Assembly (NCBI GenBank): GCA_026398415.1
Contig: JAPLSY010000078.1
Coordinates: 1-64,000 of the forward strand
Length of the DNA stretch: 64,000 nucleotides
Origin: Kiritimatiellota bacterium
Lineage (GTDB): Bacteria; Verrucomicrobiota; Kiritimatiellia; JAAZAB01
Direction: 5' to 3'
Below are positions 1-8,560 of the stretch, piece by piece (the stretch's first letter is position 1; the number at the start of each line of letters is the position of its first letter). The notes below the pieces were generated by a model. The model worked only from the letters and a program-made list of their open reading frames with translations. It was not told the origin of the DNA and made no database searches. A program made the translations under genes and the position numbers.

Positions 1-8
1 ACTGGCAC

Positions 9-37
9 CGTCACCCCCGATCAGAATCGGGGTGACG
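9..37. terminator. hairpin at the left window edge
   Basis: A 12-13 bp inverted repeat with a 4-base CAGA loop and one bulged C. There is no T-run on either side, so it may be a terminator of a gene outside the window or a dispersed palindrome. The rest of 38-155 shows nothing recognisable. Confidence 0.4.
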
Positions 38-155
38 GGACACCTCAAAAGGATCATTAAAAAGGATTGGATAAGAGAAGAAAGAACAGAGAAATGCAAA
101 CCGGAAACCATCAGATTTTAACACTTGACGGCACATCCCCATTTCGGATAGCGCT

Positions 156-1619
156 ATGAATAAAAGCAACAAGCAAGGTTTATGGCCGTTCCGTGGTATC
201 ATGCTTGATGCCGCAAGGCAGACGGAAAGATATGCGTACTATGAGCGTTTAATCCCCGACCTCGCGCGATGGGGATACAACACGATCATATTGCATCTTG
301 CGGACGATGAGGGCTGCGCCATAAAACTTGATTCCCCACGGCTCCTTGCAACGTCCGGAGCCCTGCCGGTTCATCAGTGGCGGACGCTGGTTAAGTTGGC
401 TGCTCAACATGGAATCAGCATAATTCCGGAAATAGAGTGTCTCGGCCATACCGGTTACATTACGCGTCTTCCGGAATATGCCCATTTGAGGGAGCCGCCC
501 GGCCAGAAAGGGCTTTATTGGAGCATTTGCCCGATCCACCCGCAGACGCTGGAATTTATGGAAGCTATTTTCCGGGCCATTGCCGATATCTTTCCGGCTC
601 CGTATATTCACATAGGCATGGATGAGGCGGATATTGGCGGAAGCGCCCTGTTGAAGGAAGCCCTGAGGTCAAAACCTCTATGGCGTATTTTCGGGGATTA
701 TCTTGTCCGGATAAACGCGATAGTCCAGAAATTGGGTCGGCGTTCCATGGCTTGGGGAGACCACCTGCTTATGCATAAGGAGCTTAGAGATATGGCGCCC
801 CGGGACATGGTCATATGTAACTGGCTCTATGGCAAGGGACACCGCGAGGATTATGAAAAAACAACGCTGTATTTTCTTGACGCCGGTTTTGATGTCCTCG
901 GCTGCCCGTCGGGCTGCTGGGGCGGCACTCAGTTTATTCCGCGCCGCGAAAATTTGGCTAATTTACTTGAGTTCAGCAACACCTGCCGGAGCCTTAATCA
1001 TAAAAATATTCTTGGGATGTTGAACACCATGTGGTGTCCCTACCGGCATCTGCCCGCCGTCGTTCATCCGATTATGGCATATGCCGGAAAATTATTTTCC
1101 GGCGATACGGGGGCGTTCGATGATTTCATTACGGGATTCGTTGCCCGGCAGTTCGGCTTGGATGGTCCGGCTTTAAGATCGGCCGCCGGCGGCATCGCGG
1201 GGTTACACACGGCACGTTCCCAGAGTTTTTTCGACAAAGTATTGCTGTCGGAAAAACCGGAAACTCTAGGAGAACGGCAGATGGATATCCAATATGTTCT
1301 TGAGGCCTGTGCATCTGCTGAAACCGCCTTGCTAAGGGCTAAATCCGATGTCCAAAGCCTTGCCGATGAATTCGAGCAATGGATATTTACGGCCGCTTTT
1401 TTGCGCAAGCTGGCACAATTGCGGCTTTCCGAAATGGAAAATGCCTTGCCCAACGCAGAACTTCGGAAAGGGTTATATCGCAGTTTTCAAGCCGCATGTC
1501 TTAAGTGCCGCGACTATGCCGGCACGCAGGCGGAAGAGCCTCAGATGGGACAAGCCGGCCGGTATTGGCAAGATACCGATAATCCCGTGGAACTGTTGGC
1601 TAAATTGGCAAAATGTTGA
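156..1619 (+). CDS. GH20-like beta-N-acetylhexosaminidase family protein
   Basis: The 487-residue product has a TIM-barrel layout of glycoside hydrolase family 20. It carries HIGMDEAD near residue 150, the position of the family's catalytic Asp-Glu pair (H-x-G-x-D-E). The N-terminal stretch FRGIMLDAARQTERYAYY followed by GYNTIILHLADDEG resembles the first strands of such barrels. No signal peptide is seen, so a cytoplasmic enzyme acting on imported oligosaccharides is likely. The start is the first ATG of the frame; no strong ribosome binding site is visible. It is followed with overlap or a short gap by the toroid gene at 1637. A truncated relative of its N-terminus lies at 47161-47346. Family assignment is fairly sure; the substrate is not known. 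Confidence 0.75.
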   Translation: MNKSNKQGLWPFRGIMLDAARQTERYAYYERLIPDLARWGYNTIILHLADDEGCAIKLDSPRLLATSGALPVHQWRTLVKLAAQHGISIIPEIECLGHTGYITRLPEYAHLREPPGQKGLYWSICPIHPQTLEFMEAIFRAIADIFPAPYIHIGMDEADIGGSALLKEALRSKPLWRIFGDYLVRINAIVQKLGRRSMAWGDHLLMHKELRDMAPRDMVICNWLYGKGHREDYEKTTLYFLDAGFDVLGCPSGCWGGTQFIPRRENLANLLEFSNTCRSLNHKNILGMLNTMWCPYRHLPAVVHPIMAYAGKLFSGDTGAFDDFITGFVARQFGLDGPALRSAAGGIAGLHTARSQSFFDKVLLSEKPETLGERQMDIQYVLEACASAETALLRAKSDVQSLADEFEQWIFTAAFLRKLAQLRLSEMENALPNAELRKGLYRSFQAACLKCRDYAGTQAEEPQMGQAGRYWQDTDNPVELLAKLAKC

Positions 1620-1636
1620 AAAAGAGAACCAATAAT

Positions 1637-2767
1637 ATGACTAAACATAGCCATTCGATTCCCGCTGATGCGGCGCTGTTCCGGAATGAAATCCTTCGCT
1701 TTTTCGAATCCCTGCGCGTGGCGGATTCGGCGGGCGGGTACGGACGCTACCGTTATGCCGCCTGCCAGACCCGGCCGATTCTTTATGCTTCAATTTACAG
1801 TGCCCTTGCCCGCCATCTTCTCAATGAACTGCAAAGTTTTGACGTCAACCGGAAGAAGGAATGGATAACATACATTCAATCGTTCCAGGACGATGACGGC
1901 TTTTTTAAGGATGCCATTATTGCCCACCCGGACTCCTGGTATGTTCCGCCGCATATGGAATGGTGCGGCTGGTGGCATTTGAGCTGTCATGCAATTATGG
2001 CCATGACGGCTTTGGAAGGCGTTGTGGGAAAAGAATTCAAGATCATCCAGCCATTTTACGATGAAACTTATCTTCACGATTGGCTGAACCGGCGCGATCA
2101 GGAAAAATTCGATTTTGTCGGGAACGAAATCCTTAACCTGGGGCAATTGCTGCAATATGCCCGGGATTTTCATCATATTCGTCCCGCCGGCCGGGCAATG
2201 GAAATCGTTTTCGAGTGGCTGGACAAAACCCAGGACGCAAATACCGGCCTGTGGGGCTTGAAATTCGACACGCCGGAAGATATGAATAAAGCCTACCAGG
2301 GCGCCTATCACTTTTACCTGCTTTATGAATATGATCGTCGGCCGGTGGCCTACATCGAGCGGATTATTGACTCCATGCTTTCCATGCAAACCGCCCTGGG
2401 CGGTTTCGGCATTTTCCCCGACCGGACGAATACCAGCGGGTGCGAGGATATTGACGCCATCGATCCGCTCTGCCGTTATTATTTCAAAACAAAATACCGC
2501 CGCGAGGATATTTGCCAGGCGCTGAACCGGGCGTTTGCGTGGGTCTTGCGCAACCGCGTCGCCGACAAGGGGTTTGTCTTTATCAAGGATGCGGAAATGT
2601 TTTACGGCAGCAAATATATGTTTTCCGGCCCGCAGGAGGGCAGTTCTTTTGCCACCTGGTGGCGGATGCTCTGCCTGGCGATTATCGCTCAAGTGCAGAA
2701 AGAACACCCCCTGGCCAATTATCCCTGGCAATTCCTGGAATGTCCCGGCTATCAATGCTGGCGGTGA
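1637..2767 (+). CDS. alpha/alpha-toroid (prenyltransferase/squalene-cyclase-like fold) protein
   Basis: The product of about 376 residues is rich in helices and Trp and carries repeated short motifs of the Q-x(3-4)-G-x-(F/W) kind: SFQDDDGFF, TQDANTGLWG and MQTALGGFG. It also has DIDAIDPL, like the D-x-D-A-x-D motif common in alpha/alpha-toroid proteins. Such folds occur in terpene cyclases and in carbohydrate-processing proteins; the pairing with a GH20-like gene favours a sugar-related role, which is inference. An upstream ATG at 1613 overlaps the previous stop (ATGTTGA) and would add eight residues; neither start has a good ribosome binding site. No catalytic residues can be assigned. Confidence 0.65.
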   Translation: MTKHSHSIPADAALFRNEILRFFESLRVADSAGGYGRYRYAACQTRPILYASIYSALARHLLNELQSFDVNRKKEWITYIQSFQDDDGFFKDAIIAHPDSWYVPPHMEWCGWWHLSCHAIMAMTALEGVVGKEFKIIQPFYDETYLHDWLNRRDQEKFDFVGNEILNLGQLLQYARDFHHIRPAGRAMEIVFEWLDKTQDANTGLWGLKFDTPEDMNKAYQGAYHFYLLYEYDRRPVAYIERIIDSMLSMQTALGGFGIFPDRTNTSGCEDIDAIDPLCRYYFKTKYRREDICQALNRAFAWVLRNRVADKGFVFIKDAEMFYGSKYMFSGPQEGSSFATWWRMLCLAIIAQVQKEHPLANYPWQFLECPGYQCWR

Positions 2768-2805
2768 TCTGGTTTTTCACTCCGCCTTTTTGCTCCATTT
2801 TGTCA

Positions 2806-2834
2806 TTGACTTTGCCCGCGCCGACAGCTATCAA
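2806..2834 (+). promoter_or_regulatory. candidate promoter for the small basic protein gene
   Basis: TTGACT (2806-2811), a 17-bp spacer and TATCAA (2829-2834) lie 43 bases before the ATG at 2877. The match to the sigma-70 consensus is 5/6 and 4/6. Confidence 0.4.
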
Positions 2835-2876
2835 CCCCGCTATGTCGCAATGAATCAGGTATGGGGAGATGGGATT

Positions 2877-3032
2877 ATGACACAGCATTCCAGTTTGAAA
2901 TCGGCCAACAAAATCACGGCCAAGCGCAATGTGATGAAACGCTTTGAGCGGATAGATTTTCTCCGTGCGAGCGGCAAATGGAAAGAGGGAGACCGCGGCC
3001 TTGGACTCCCCAAAACAAAACCGCAAGTCTGA
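2877..3032 (+). CDS. small basic protein of the PVC group (TIGR04137-like)
   Basis: The 51-residue product has the layout of a conserved small basic protein of Verrucomicrobia, Planctomycetes, Lentisphaerae and Chlamydiae: a basic start, then KRNVMKRFERIDFLRASGKW, then a GLPKTK-like end. It is a good lineage marker. Its function is not established; basic charge and size suggest a ribosome or nucleic-acid partner, which is inference. GGGGAG at 2863-2868 lies eight bases before the ATG. The 3' end overlaps the start region of the pseudouridine synthase gene, so the two are probably co-transcribed. Confidence 0.75.
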   Translation: MTQHSSLKSANKITAKRNVMKRFERIDFLRASGKWKEGDRGLGLPKTKPQV

Positions 3033-3843
3033 CAAACATCCGCGCCTGCATAAATACCTGGCTGCCTGCGGATTGGGCTCGCGGCGCGCCTGTGAAGGGC
3101 TGATTGCCGATGGGCGCGTTTCCGTGGACGGCAAGGTCGTTCGGGAGCAGGGCGTCTGCATCGATCCGGCGCGCCAGGCCGTATGCCTGGATCAGCGCCC
3201 GGTGGCATCGCAGGCGAAAATATTCCTTGTGCTGAACAAGCCGCGCGGTTTTTTATGCACCGCGCGCGATCCGCAGGGGCGTCGAACATTTCTGTCCTTA
3301 TTGCCTCCCTTGCAAGAGCGCGTATTCACGGTGGGGCGCCTCGACCGGGACAGCGAAGGCCTGTTGCTGGTGACCAACGATGGCGACCTGGCCCATACGC
3401 TGATGCATCCCCGCCATGGCGTGGAAAAAATCTACCGGGTCTGGACGGCGACACGCCTGACCACTGAACAGGAACGGCGCCTGCGCACGGGTGTTACCTC
3501 CCAGGGCGAGCGACTGTACCTGAACGATATCAGGCCGGTGGAAACTCAATCGGAAAAGAACGTGTATCAGGTCCGGCTGGTGGCGGGACGCAACCGGCAT
3601 ATCCGCCGTATGTTCGAGGTCCTTGGCATTGCCATCCTTCGTCTCCAGCGGGTAGCCATCGGCCCGCTTACCCTCGATCACCTGCGGTCAGGCCCGCCTG
3701 CAAAGCTACCCAGCCCGCAGTCGCTACGCGCCAGCGTTGCGGGCGGGTGCGTAGCATTGCGGGCAGGTGCCTGGCGGCATTTGAAAGATGAAGAAGTTCA
3801 GGCCTTGCGACAATGTGTACTTAAACCGCTACATTCGTATTGA
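3001..3843 (+). CDS. rRNA pseudouridine synthase, RsuA/RluB family
   Basis: The enzyme converts a uridine of rRNA to pseudouridine. An N-terminal S4 RNA-binding domain (LHKYLAACGLGSRRACEGLI) is followed by the catalytic domain with GRLDRDSEGLLLVTNDG, whose first Asp is the conserved nucleophile, and later RNRHIRRMFE. The start is uncertain: TTG 3001 has GAGGGAG about ten bases upstream, while GTG 2965 has no clear site; no ATG exists in the frame before the S4 domain. Both starts overlap the small basic protein gene. The C-terminal tail, from about 3700 on, holds a GC-rich 20-bp tandem repeat that seems inserted in frame. RluB, RluE and RluF-type specificities cannot be told apart here. Confidence 0.85.
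   Translation: MDSPKQNRKSDKHPRLHKYLAACGLGSRRACEGLIADGRVSVDGKVVREQGVCIDPARQAVCLDQRPVASQAKIFLVLNKPRGFLCTARDPQGRRTFLSLLPPLQERVFTVGRLDRDSEGLLLVTNDGDLAHTLMHPRHGVEKIYRVWTATRLTTEQERRLRTGVTSQGERLYLNDIRPVETQSEKNVYQVRLVAGRNRHIRRMFEVLGIAILRLQRVAIGPLTLDHLRSGPPAKLPSPQSLRASVAGGCVALRAGAWRHLKDEEVQALRQCVLKPLHSY
3733..3767 (+). repeat. GC-rich tandem repeat inside the pseudouridine synthase tail
   Basis: Two copies with a 20-bp period: AGCGTTGCGGGCGGG at 3733 and AGCATTGCGGGCAGG at 3753. The second 15-mer recurs exactly at 62669-62683 inside thrC, and a related palindrome lies at 4551-4572. Confidence 0.7.
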
Positions 3844-3887
3844 TCCGCGTCAATCTGTGGCTATACTCTTAACCGTTATGAGGTTAA
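3840..3887 (+). promoter_or_regulatory. promoter with downstream inverted repeat, SH3-protein gene
   Basis: TTGATC (3840-3845), a 16-bp spacer and TATACT (3862-3867) overlap the stop codon of the upstream gene. Directly behind is TTAACC (3869-3874) paired with GGTTAA (3882-3887) across a 7-base gap, which could be an operator or a transcript-leader hairpin. Confidence 0.5.
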
Positions 3888-3922
3888 ATATTGGCTTGGT
3901 CATATAAACCAGGAGGTATCCG

Positions 3923-4960
3923 ATGAAACGATGGCTTTTGATTGTGATAACCGTAGTAGGCTTGTGTCTGAGCGGTGGAGCCCAGACCGCGCCCTTAACC
4001 CGGGTTAAGGTGCTGAAAAGCAACTGCAACCTGCGGGCCAAGGCGCTCGTTACCTCGGAGGTGGTCGGGCAGGTGTCGGAAAACGACATCCTGACGGCCA
4101 AGACGATTGATAAGGAATGGGTTGAGGTTGTGCCGCCCGCCAACGTGGATCTCTGGGTGCTGGGGGATTACGTCAAGGATGGCGCAATCAATTGCAGCCA
4201 GAAAGTGAACGTGCGCGCCGGCGCCGGCATCAATTTCAATATCGTGGGCCAGTTGACCCAGGGCGAAAAAGTCGAGGTGCGCGGGACCCATGCCGAGTGG
4301 ATAAAAATCGCCCCATTGCCGGCCTGTTCCCTGTGGATTTCCCGGCCGCTGGTAAGTGAGCTTCCGCAGACGTATATCGAACCGGCCAAACTGGAACAGG
4401 CCAAGGCGCCATCAGTTAAACCCTGGTCGCCTATGGCGCCGCCGGAGGCGGGTAAACCCATACCGCCTCCGTTGCCGGCGGTCGTGATTGTGCCGCCGTC
4501 GAATCCGGCGCCGGAAGTCAAGCCACCGCTCCCTTCGTCTAAGCCTGACCGCAATGCTACGCGTAGCGTTGCCGGTACGCCGGCCGGACCGGCCGGATCC
4601 CAACCCCCCGCAGTCCTTCAGCCGGCGGATAGCGACGGTAAGCAGGTCGCTCCGGCTCAGGCCGACGGGGTAACTCTACCGGCGGGTCTCGATCTAGCGC
4701 CAACCATGGGGCAGGGACGGTGGTGCGAGGTGGAGGGCCGCCTGCGTCCGAAAGACTTTTTTTTCCGGGCACCCAGTGATTTCCGGCTGGTAACCTTTGA
4801 AAATGGCGATAGGAATTCCGTGACGATCTGTTTTGTCAAAGGCAATCAGGCCCAACTGGAGGCGTTGATGTACCGGCATCTGATCATCAGCGGCCGCGAA
4901 TACTGGATCAAACGCCAGAAATATCCGGTTCTCATCCCCGAACGGATTGTGATGAAATAA
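3923..4960 (+). CDS. exported protein with two bacterial SH3 domains
   Basis: The 345-residue product starts with a signal peptide (MKRWLLIVITVVGLCLSGG). Two bacterial SH3 units follow, at about 25-80 (NCNLRAKALVTSEVVGQV) and 90-150 (VNVRAGAGINFNIVGQL). A Pro-rich linker covers about 155-260, and a C-terminal domain of about 90 residues ends the protein. Such SH3 units usually bind cell-wall peptides, so a periplasmic envelope role is likely. AGGAGG lies a few bases before the ATG. The linker contains a 22-bp palindrome (4551-4572) of the same repeat family as the upstream gene. I do not recognise the C-terminal domain. Confidence 0.75.
   Translation: MKRWLLIVITVVGLCLSGGAQTAPLTRVKVLKSNCNLRAKALVTSEVVGQVSENDILTAKTIDKEWVEVVPPANVDLWVLGDYVKDGAINCSQKVNVRAGAGINFNIVGQLTQGEKVEVRGTHAEWIKIAPLPACSLWISRPLVSELPQTYIEPAKLEQAKAPSVKPWSPMAPPEAGKPIPPPLPAVVIVPPSNPAPEVKPPLPSSKPDRNATRSVAGTPAGPAGSQPPAVLQPADSDGKQVAPAQADGVTLPAGLDLAPTMGQGRWCEVEGRLRPKDFFFRAPSDFRLVTFENGDRNSVTICFVKGNQAQLEALMYRHLIISGREYWIKRQKYPVLIPERIVMK
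4551..4572. repeat. palindrome in the SH3-protein linker
   Basis: A 22-bp palindrome with one mismatch per arm, built of GCAATGCTACG and its near complement. Its arms match the GCGTAGCATTGC part of the tandem repeat at 3733-3767. Confidence 0.7.
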
Positions 4961-5045
4961 TAAATCGGGCTTGATGCGTTGACCGAACGTTGGCGGTGAA
5001 CCTCGCCGCGCTTCGCGGCGTAGTGTTCCACCGCTTTGTTCGGCG

Positions 5046-5072
5046 GGATGTTCTATCCGACATCCTGTTTTT
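5046..5072 (+). terminator. terminator-like hairpin after the SH3-protein gene
   Basis: GGATGT (5046-5051) pairs with ACATCC (5060-5065) and is followed by TGTTTTT. A GC-rich hairpin (CGCCGCG-CTT-CGCGGCG, 5007-5023) lies upstream. No gene was seen in 4961-5154. Confidence 0.45.
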
Positions 5073-5154
5073 CAGGCTTTGCCTTTCACGTGAGAATGTC
5101 GCCCCGTCATCCGCGGCCGACCAAGCTTCATGTGGGCGGCCTATCCCGAACATG

Positions 5155-5916
5155 TTAATCCTTCGGGAGGATCTCGACCTGGTCCAAGTCGATTCGCCCT
5201 GTGGGCAGATTGGTGGCCTGAACGCCGCACAGGAGGAAACCCCAATCGACGTGAGTTGATCCGAGGACTTGGTCCAGGGTGTTCGACCCTCCTTCTAAGG
5301 ACTGTCCATATCCCATAAATGTCCAGCGGTGTTCGTCGTTAGAAAGTGAGAAGGATAAGTCATGCCATGCTCCGTCGAGCAATTCCGCCGCAATGGGGCG
5401 GGAGGTCAAGGCCCAATTCCGCATGTTTCCTCCCCCCTGCCCTTGTATCCAGAAGAAGAGGCGAGTGCCATTCAAGACGACGTTCCGTCCGCGGACCGAG
5501 ACTCGGACAGTTGCGTTTCGCAGTTCCCGCCCCGTAATCTTCACCTGGTCCGAGTACGCAAAGGCAATCAGGTGCAGCCACATGAACATGGGGTGATTGT
5601 CGTCGAGCCACCAGGGTGATTGCGAGAATACATAGCCGCCGGAGCGTCCGCCGGTTTTCTCCCAGCCAAGCGGATATGCTCCGCCATGTTCTCCCAGGAA
5701 ATTATTGTGCCAGTGGGGGGGCTCGGCCTTCGCACGTCCGACCTGCCACGTGGCCGGACCGCTGTCAAAGGACTGTTCGTAGATCAACCGATTGGTTGTC
5801 GCCGGCGGGTTATTGACCCCCTCTGCGGCCATGGAAACTGACACGCCCAAAATGCCAAGAGTCAAGAAACTCCTGGCCCATTTGTGTTTGAGAACACCAT
5901 CACGCATACGTCTCAT
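5155..5916 (-). CDS. secreted protein of unknown function
   Basis: The 253-residue product begins with a basic stretch and a hydrophobic segment (SFLTLGILGVSVSMAAEG), a likely signal peptide. The mature part is rich in Trp, Gly and aromatic residues and ends with GRIDLDQVEILP, a pattern common at the last strand of lectin-like jelly-roll domains. A beta-sandwich domain is therefore plausible, but no family is recognised. AAAGGAGG on the minus strand sits nine bases before the ATG. It is downstream of xylB on the same strand with an 85-base gap. Confidence 0.6.
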   Translation of the reverse strand: MRRMRDGVLKHKWARSFLTLGILGVSVSMAAEGVNNPPATTNRLIYEQSFDSGPATWQVGRAKAEPPHWHNNFLGEHGGAYPLGWEKTGGRSGGYVFSQSPWWLDDNHPMFMWLHLIAFAYSDQVKITGRELRNATVRVSVRGRNVVLNGTRLFFWIQGQGGGNMRNWALTSRPIAAELLDGAWHDLSFSLSNDEHRWTFMGYGQSLEGGSNTLDQVLGSTHVDWGFLLCGVQATNLPTGRIDLDQVEILPKD

Positions 5917-6001
5917 TGCTTGAATCCTCCTTTGCCGAACAGTTGGTTAACCATTAGTTTTTCCCGATTTCTATGATTGCAATGGAATTCTGATGAAAAT
6001 G

Positions 6002-7624
6002 TTACAAAACAACTTGTTTTTCCAACTGTGCGTACCGCGTCAACATGGCCGTGTAGAGACAATGCTTGGCCCGGTTGGGTTCGGCTGCCACTGTAAAAGA
6101 TGCCACCGCCCGGACGACCTTTGCGAACGGCACGAACCGCCGCACGCGTGCGCAATGCCAGCCATGCAAGGCCCGATACGCGGCGCCCAGCGACGCCGAG
6201 TTCGGCTGGCTGGATACATGCACCGGCGTTCCGAACACGTTTGCCATTACCTGCAACAAACTCTTGTTCACCGAAGCGCCGCCGGTGGCTAGAATTTTTT
6301 GCGGCACGAGTCCAATATTGTTTCCATGCAGGCGCATGGAAAGACACTGACCTTCCACCACGGCGCGCACGTTCTGTTCCGGCGTAAACCGGGCGGGGCG
6401 CGCATCCGGCCCGAACCGGTAAATTCCCGGCTTGAGCACGGTCGGCGTGATTTCCGGCTCCTTGAAATAGAACCCGATCCGGCCGCCATTGCCCTCCGGC
6501 GTCCGGGCCAGGGCGGCCTCAAATGCCTTCCAGGAGCACTGGGCAAATTCATTGCGCACCGCTTCGCGGGTTAGCGATCCGTTCTTGTAACAGATGAGCG
6601 CCATATAGCCTTGCGGGTTGATCGGGTTCCCGAAAATGTGACCCTCCGCGGCGGATGGCTTTGGGGCCGAAAGCGCACCGAAGACCGTGTCGCTTGTGCC
6701 CAGGCTGATGGCAATGTCGCCGGAGCGTGCCAGGCCCAGCGCGGCCAAACTGTTGGGATTGTCGCCGGAAAACGCGATGACCGCGGTCCGCGGCGCAAAT
6801 CCGTAGCGATCGGTAAAATAACGGCTCAGGCGGCCGATGACTTTATGGGAGGGCGCAATCGGTCCGAGCCTTTTGGCCAAGCCCGGCGCCGTGCAACGGA
6901 GCGCCGCCGGAGCCCAGCGGCGCGTGCGGATATTCATCAGGTTCATGCCGGCGCCGTCGCCCGGTTCGATCGGCGCGTAAGTCCCGATCAACAGCGAAGC
7001 GGTGAATGAACTGACCAGCGCAATATGGCCGGTCGCCGCGTAGGCTTCCGGGTGTTGCCGGTAGATTTTGGCGATCTGGTTGCCCGTGAAGCGTTCGTAG
7101 GAACGCGATCCCGTCAGTTTTGCCACGGCTTGCGCGCCGCCGAGGGCGGCATCCCGTTCCCGGCATTGCGCTCTGGTGCTGGAATCCATCCAGACCGGCG
7201 CGGCATCGAATGCAAACACGTCCTGAAGCTGATCCCGCAAGGTAAGCCGGGAATCGAGCGCTCCCAGCCGCGCGCGCGCGCCACGCCGCAGATACACGCT
7301 GCCGTGCTGTTGGCCGGAGCCGGAAATGGCGGCGACCCTGGCCAGCGGCAAGTTTGCCTTTTGCATGCGCGCCAACAGCAGATCCAGCGCTGCCACCCAC
7401 ATGAGCGGCGGCGCCGTGACGGTGAGCCCATCCGCATGGCGATGGACGCCGCCTTGGGTCTTGAACTCCGGCAAGTCGGTGTCGAACGATATCGCCGGCT
7501 CGGCCAGCACCTGACCAGCCGCGTCAATAAACGTGGCTTTGAGCCCCTGGGTGCTGAAATCCAAGCCCATAAAAATCTGGGCTGCGGGAATAACACGTTG
7601 TCGGGTCAGCGGGCGTTGCGGCAT
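6002..7624 (-). CDS. xylB: xylulokinase of the animal-type (XYLB-like) subfamily
   Basis: This FGGY-family kinase phosphorylates D-xylulose to xylulose 5-phosphate for the pentose phosphate pathway. The product has 540 residues, the size of the eukaryotic enzyme, and shows its signatures: MGLDFSTQGLKATFID, LPEFKTQGGVHRHADGLTV, LMWVAALD and ISGSGQQHGSVY. The phosphate-binding loop is SLGTSDTVFG and the C-terminal ATP site is ILATGGASVNKSLLQVMANV. Classical bacterial XylB lacks the LPEF-TQGGVH segment. GGAAGGA lies eight bases before the ATG. The gene diverges from the dehydroquinate pair at 7757. No xylose isomerase is in the window. Confidence 0.88.
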   Translation of the reverse strand: MPQRPLTRQRVIPAAQIFMGLDFSTQGLKATFIDAAGQVLAEPAISFDTDLPEFKTQGGVHRHADGLTVTAPPLMWVAALDLLLARMQKANLPLARVAAISGSGQQHGSVYLRRGARARLGALDSRLTLRDQLQDVFAFDAAPVWMDSSTRAQCRERDAALGGAQAVAKLTGSRSYERFTGNQIAKIYRQHPEAYAATGHIALVSSFTASLLIGTYAPIEPGDGAGMNLMNIRTRRWAPAALRCTAPGLAKRLGPIAPSHKVIGRLSRYFTDRYGFAPRTAVIAFSGDNPNSLAALGLARSGDIAISLGTSDTVFGALSAPKPSAAEGHIFGNPINPQGYMALICYKNGSLTREAVRNEFAQCSWKAFEAALARTPEGNGGRIGFYFKEPEITPTVLKPGIYRFGPDARPARFTPEQNVRAVVEGQCLSMRLHGNNIGLVPQKILATGGASVNKSLLQVMANVFGTPVHVSSQPNSASLGAAYRALHGWHCARVRRFVPFAKVVRAVASFTVAAEPNRAKHCLYTAMLTRYAQLEKQVVL

Positions 7625-7756
7625 GGCAATGGTTCCTTCCGCGATAAATTTGAGTGTAAAATACAGCCGCCGTGTAAAATGTCAAAATGTTTTTATAGCA
7701 TCGTACGCTCATCTTTGCTATGGTTTGCCGCAAATAACTTAATTGGAGGTATGACT

Positions 7757-8560
7757 ATGATGATTGGCAAGAACATTCGTTTGGAACGCATTATTAATCG
7801 GAAGACGGGCAAAACCGTCATCGTGCCAATGGATCACGGTGTCACCGTGGGGCCCATCCGCGGGTTGATCGACATGAAAAAGGCCGTGGATAACGTTGTT
7901 AACGGCGGGGCCAATGCCATTATCGTGCACAAGGGCATCGTCAAGGTCGGCCACCGGCAGTCGGGCAAGGATATCGGGCTGATCATCCACTTGTCGGCCA
8001 GCACTTCGATGTCACCGGACCCCACCGGCAAGGTGCTGGTCTGCACGGTGGAAGAGGCCCTGCAAATGGGGGCCGATGGCGTTTCCATCCAGGTTAACCT
8101 TGGTGCGCCGACGGATGACGTTATGCTCGACCATTTTGGCCAGATCAGCTGCAAGTGCATGCAGTGGGGCATGCCCCTGGTGGCCATGATGTACACGCGC
8201 GGCGAAAAGATCAAGAGCGAGTACGACGTGACGTACGTCAAGCACGCGGCACGGGTTGGTGCGGAACTGGGCGCCGACATCGTGAAGGTCAATTACACCG
8301 GCAGTCCGCAATCCTTCGAGCAGGTCACGAGCGGCTGCCCGGTGCCCGTCGTGATTGCCGGGGGCGAGAAGCTGGAGTCGGACGAGGATATCCTTGAGAT
8401 GGTGGAAGGCGCCATTAAGGCCGGCGCCTCCGGCGTGTCCATCGGCCGCAACGTCTTTCAGCACGCCGATCCCACCCGGATGATCGCCGCGATTTCCATG
8501 GTGGTCAATGACGGGGTCACTGCGCGCGTGGCGGTCCGCACGTTGAAGGGAAAACAATGA
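7757..8560 (+). CDS. 2-amino-3,7-dideoxy-D-threo-hept-6-ulosonate (ADH) synthase, archaeal type
   Basis: In archaea this class I aldolase-fold enzyme condenses 6-deoxy-5-ketofructose 1-phosphate with L-aspartate semialdehyde, the first step of an alternative route to aromatic amino acids. The sequence closely follows the Methanocaldococcus MJ0400 pattern: VPMDHGVTVGPIRGLIDM (Asp), AMMYTRG (Tyr) and GADIVKVNYTG (Schiff-base Lys), then GVSIGRNVFQH. GGAGGT at 7745-7750 is too close to ATG 7751 and well spaced for ATG 7757. The stop overlaps the next ATG (ATGA), which suggests coupled translation with 3-dehydroquinate synthase II. Without that neighbour it could pass for an archaeal-type fructose-bisphosphate aldolase. 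Confidence 0.85.
   Translation: MMIGKNIRLERIINRKTGKTVIVPMDHGVTVGPIRGLIDMKKAVDNVVNGGANAIIVHKGIVKVGHRQSGKDIGLIIHLSASTSMSPDPTGKVLVCTVEEALQMGADGVSIQVNLGAPTDDVMLDHFGQISCKCMQWGMPLVAMMYTRGEKIKSEYDVTYVKHAARVGAELGADIVKVNYTGSPQSFEQVTSGCPVPVVIAGGEKLESDEDILEMVEGAIKAGASGVSIGRNVFQHADPTRMIAAISMVVNDGVTARVAVRTLKGKQ

Noticed and set aside
7025-7756. N-terminal extension of the ADH synthase frame
   Set aside because: It lies opposite xylB, lacks conserved residues, and GGAGGT is placed for a start at 7757.
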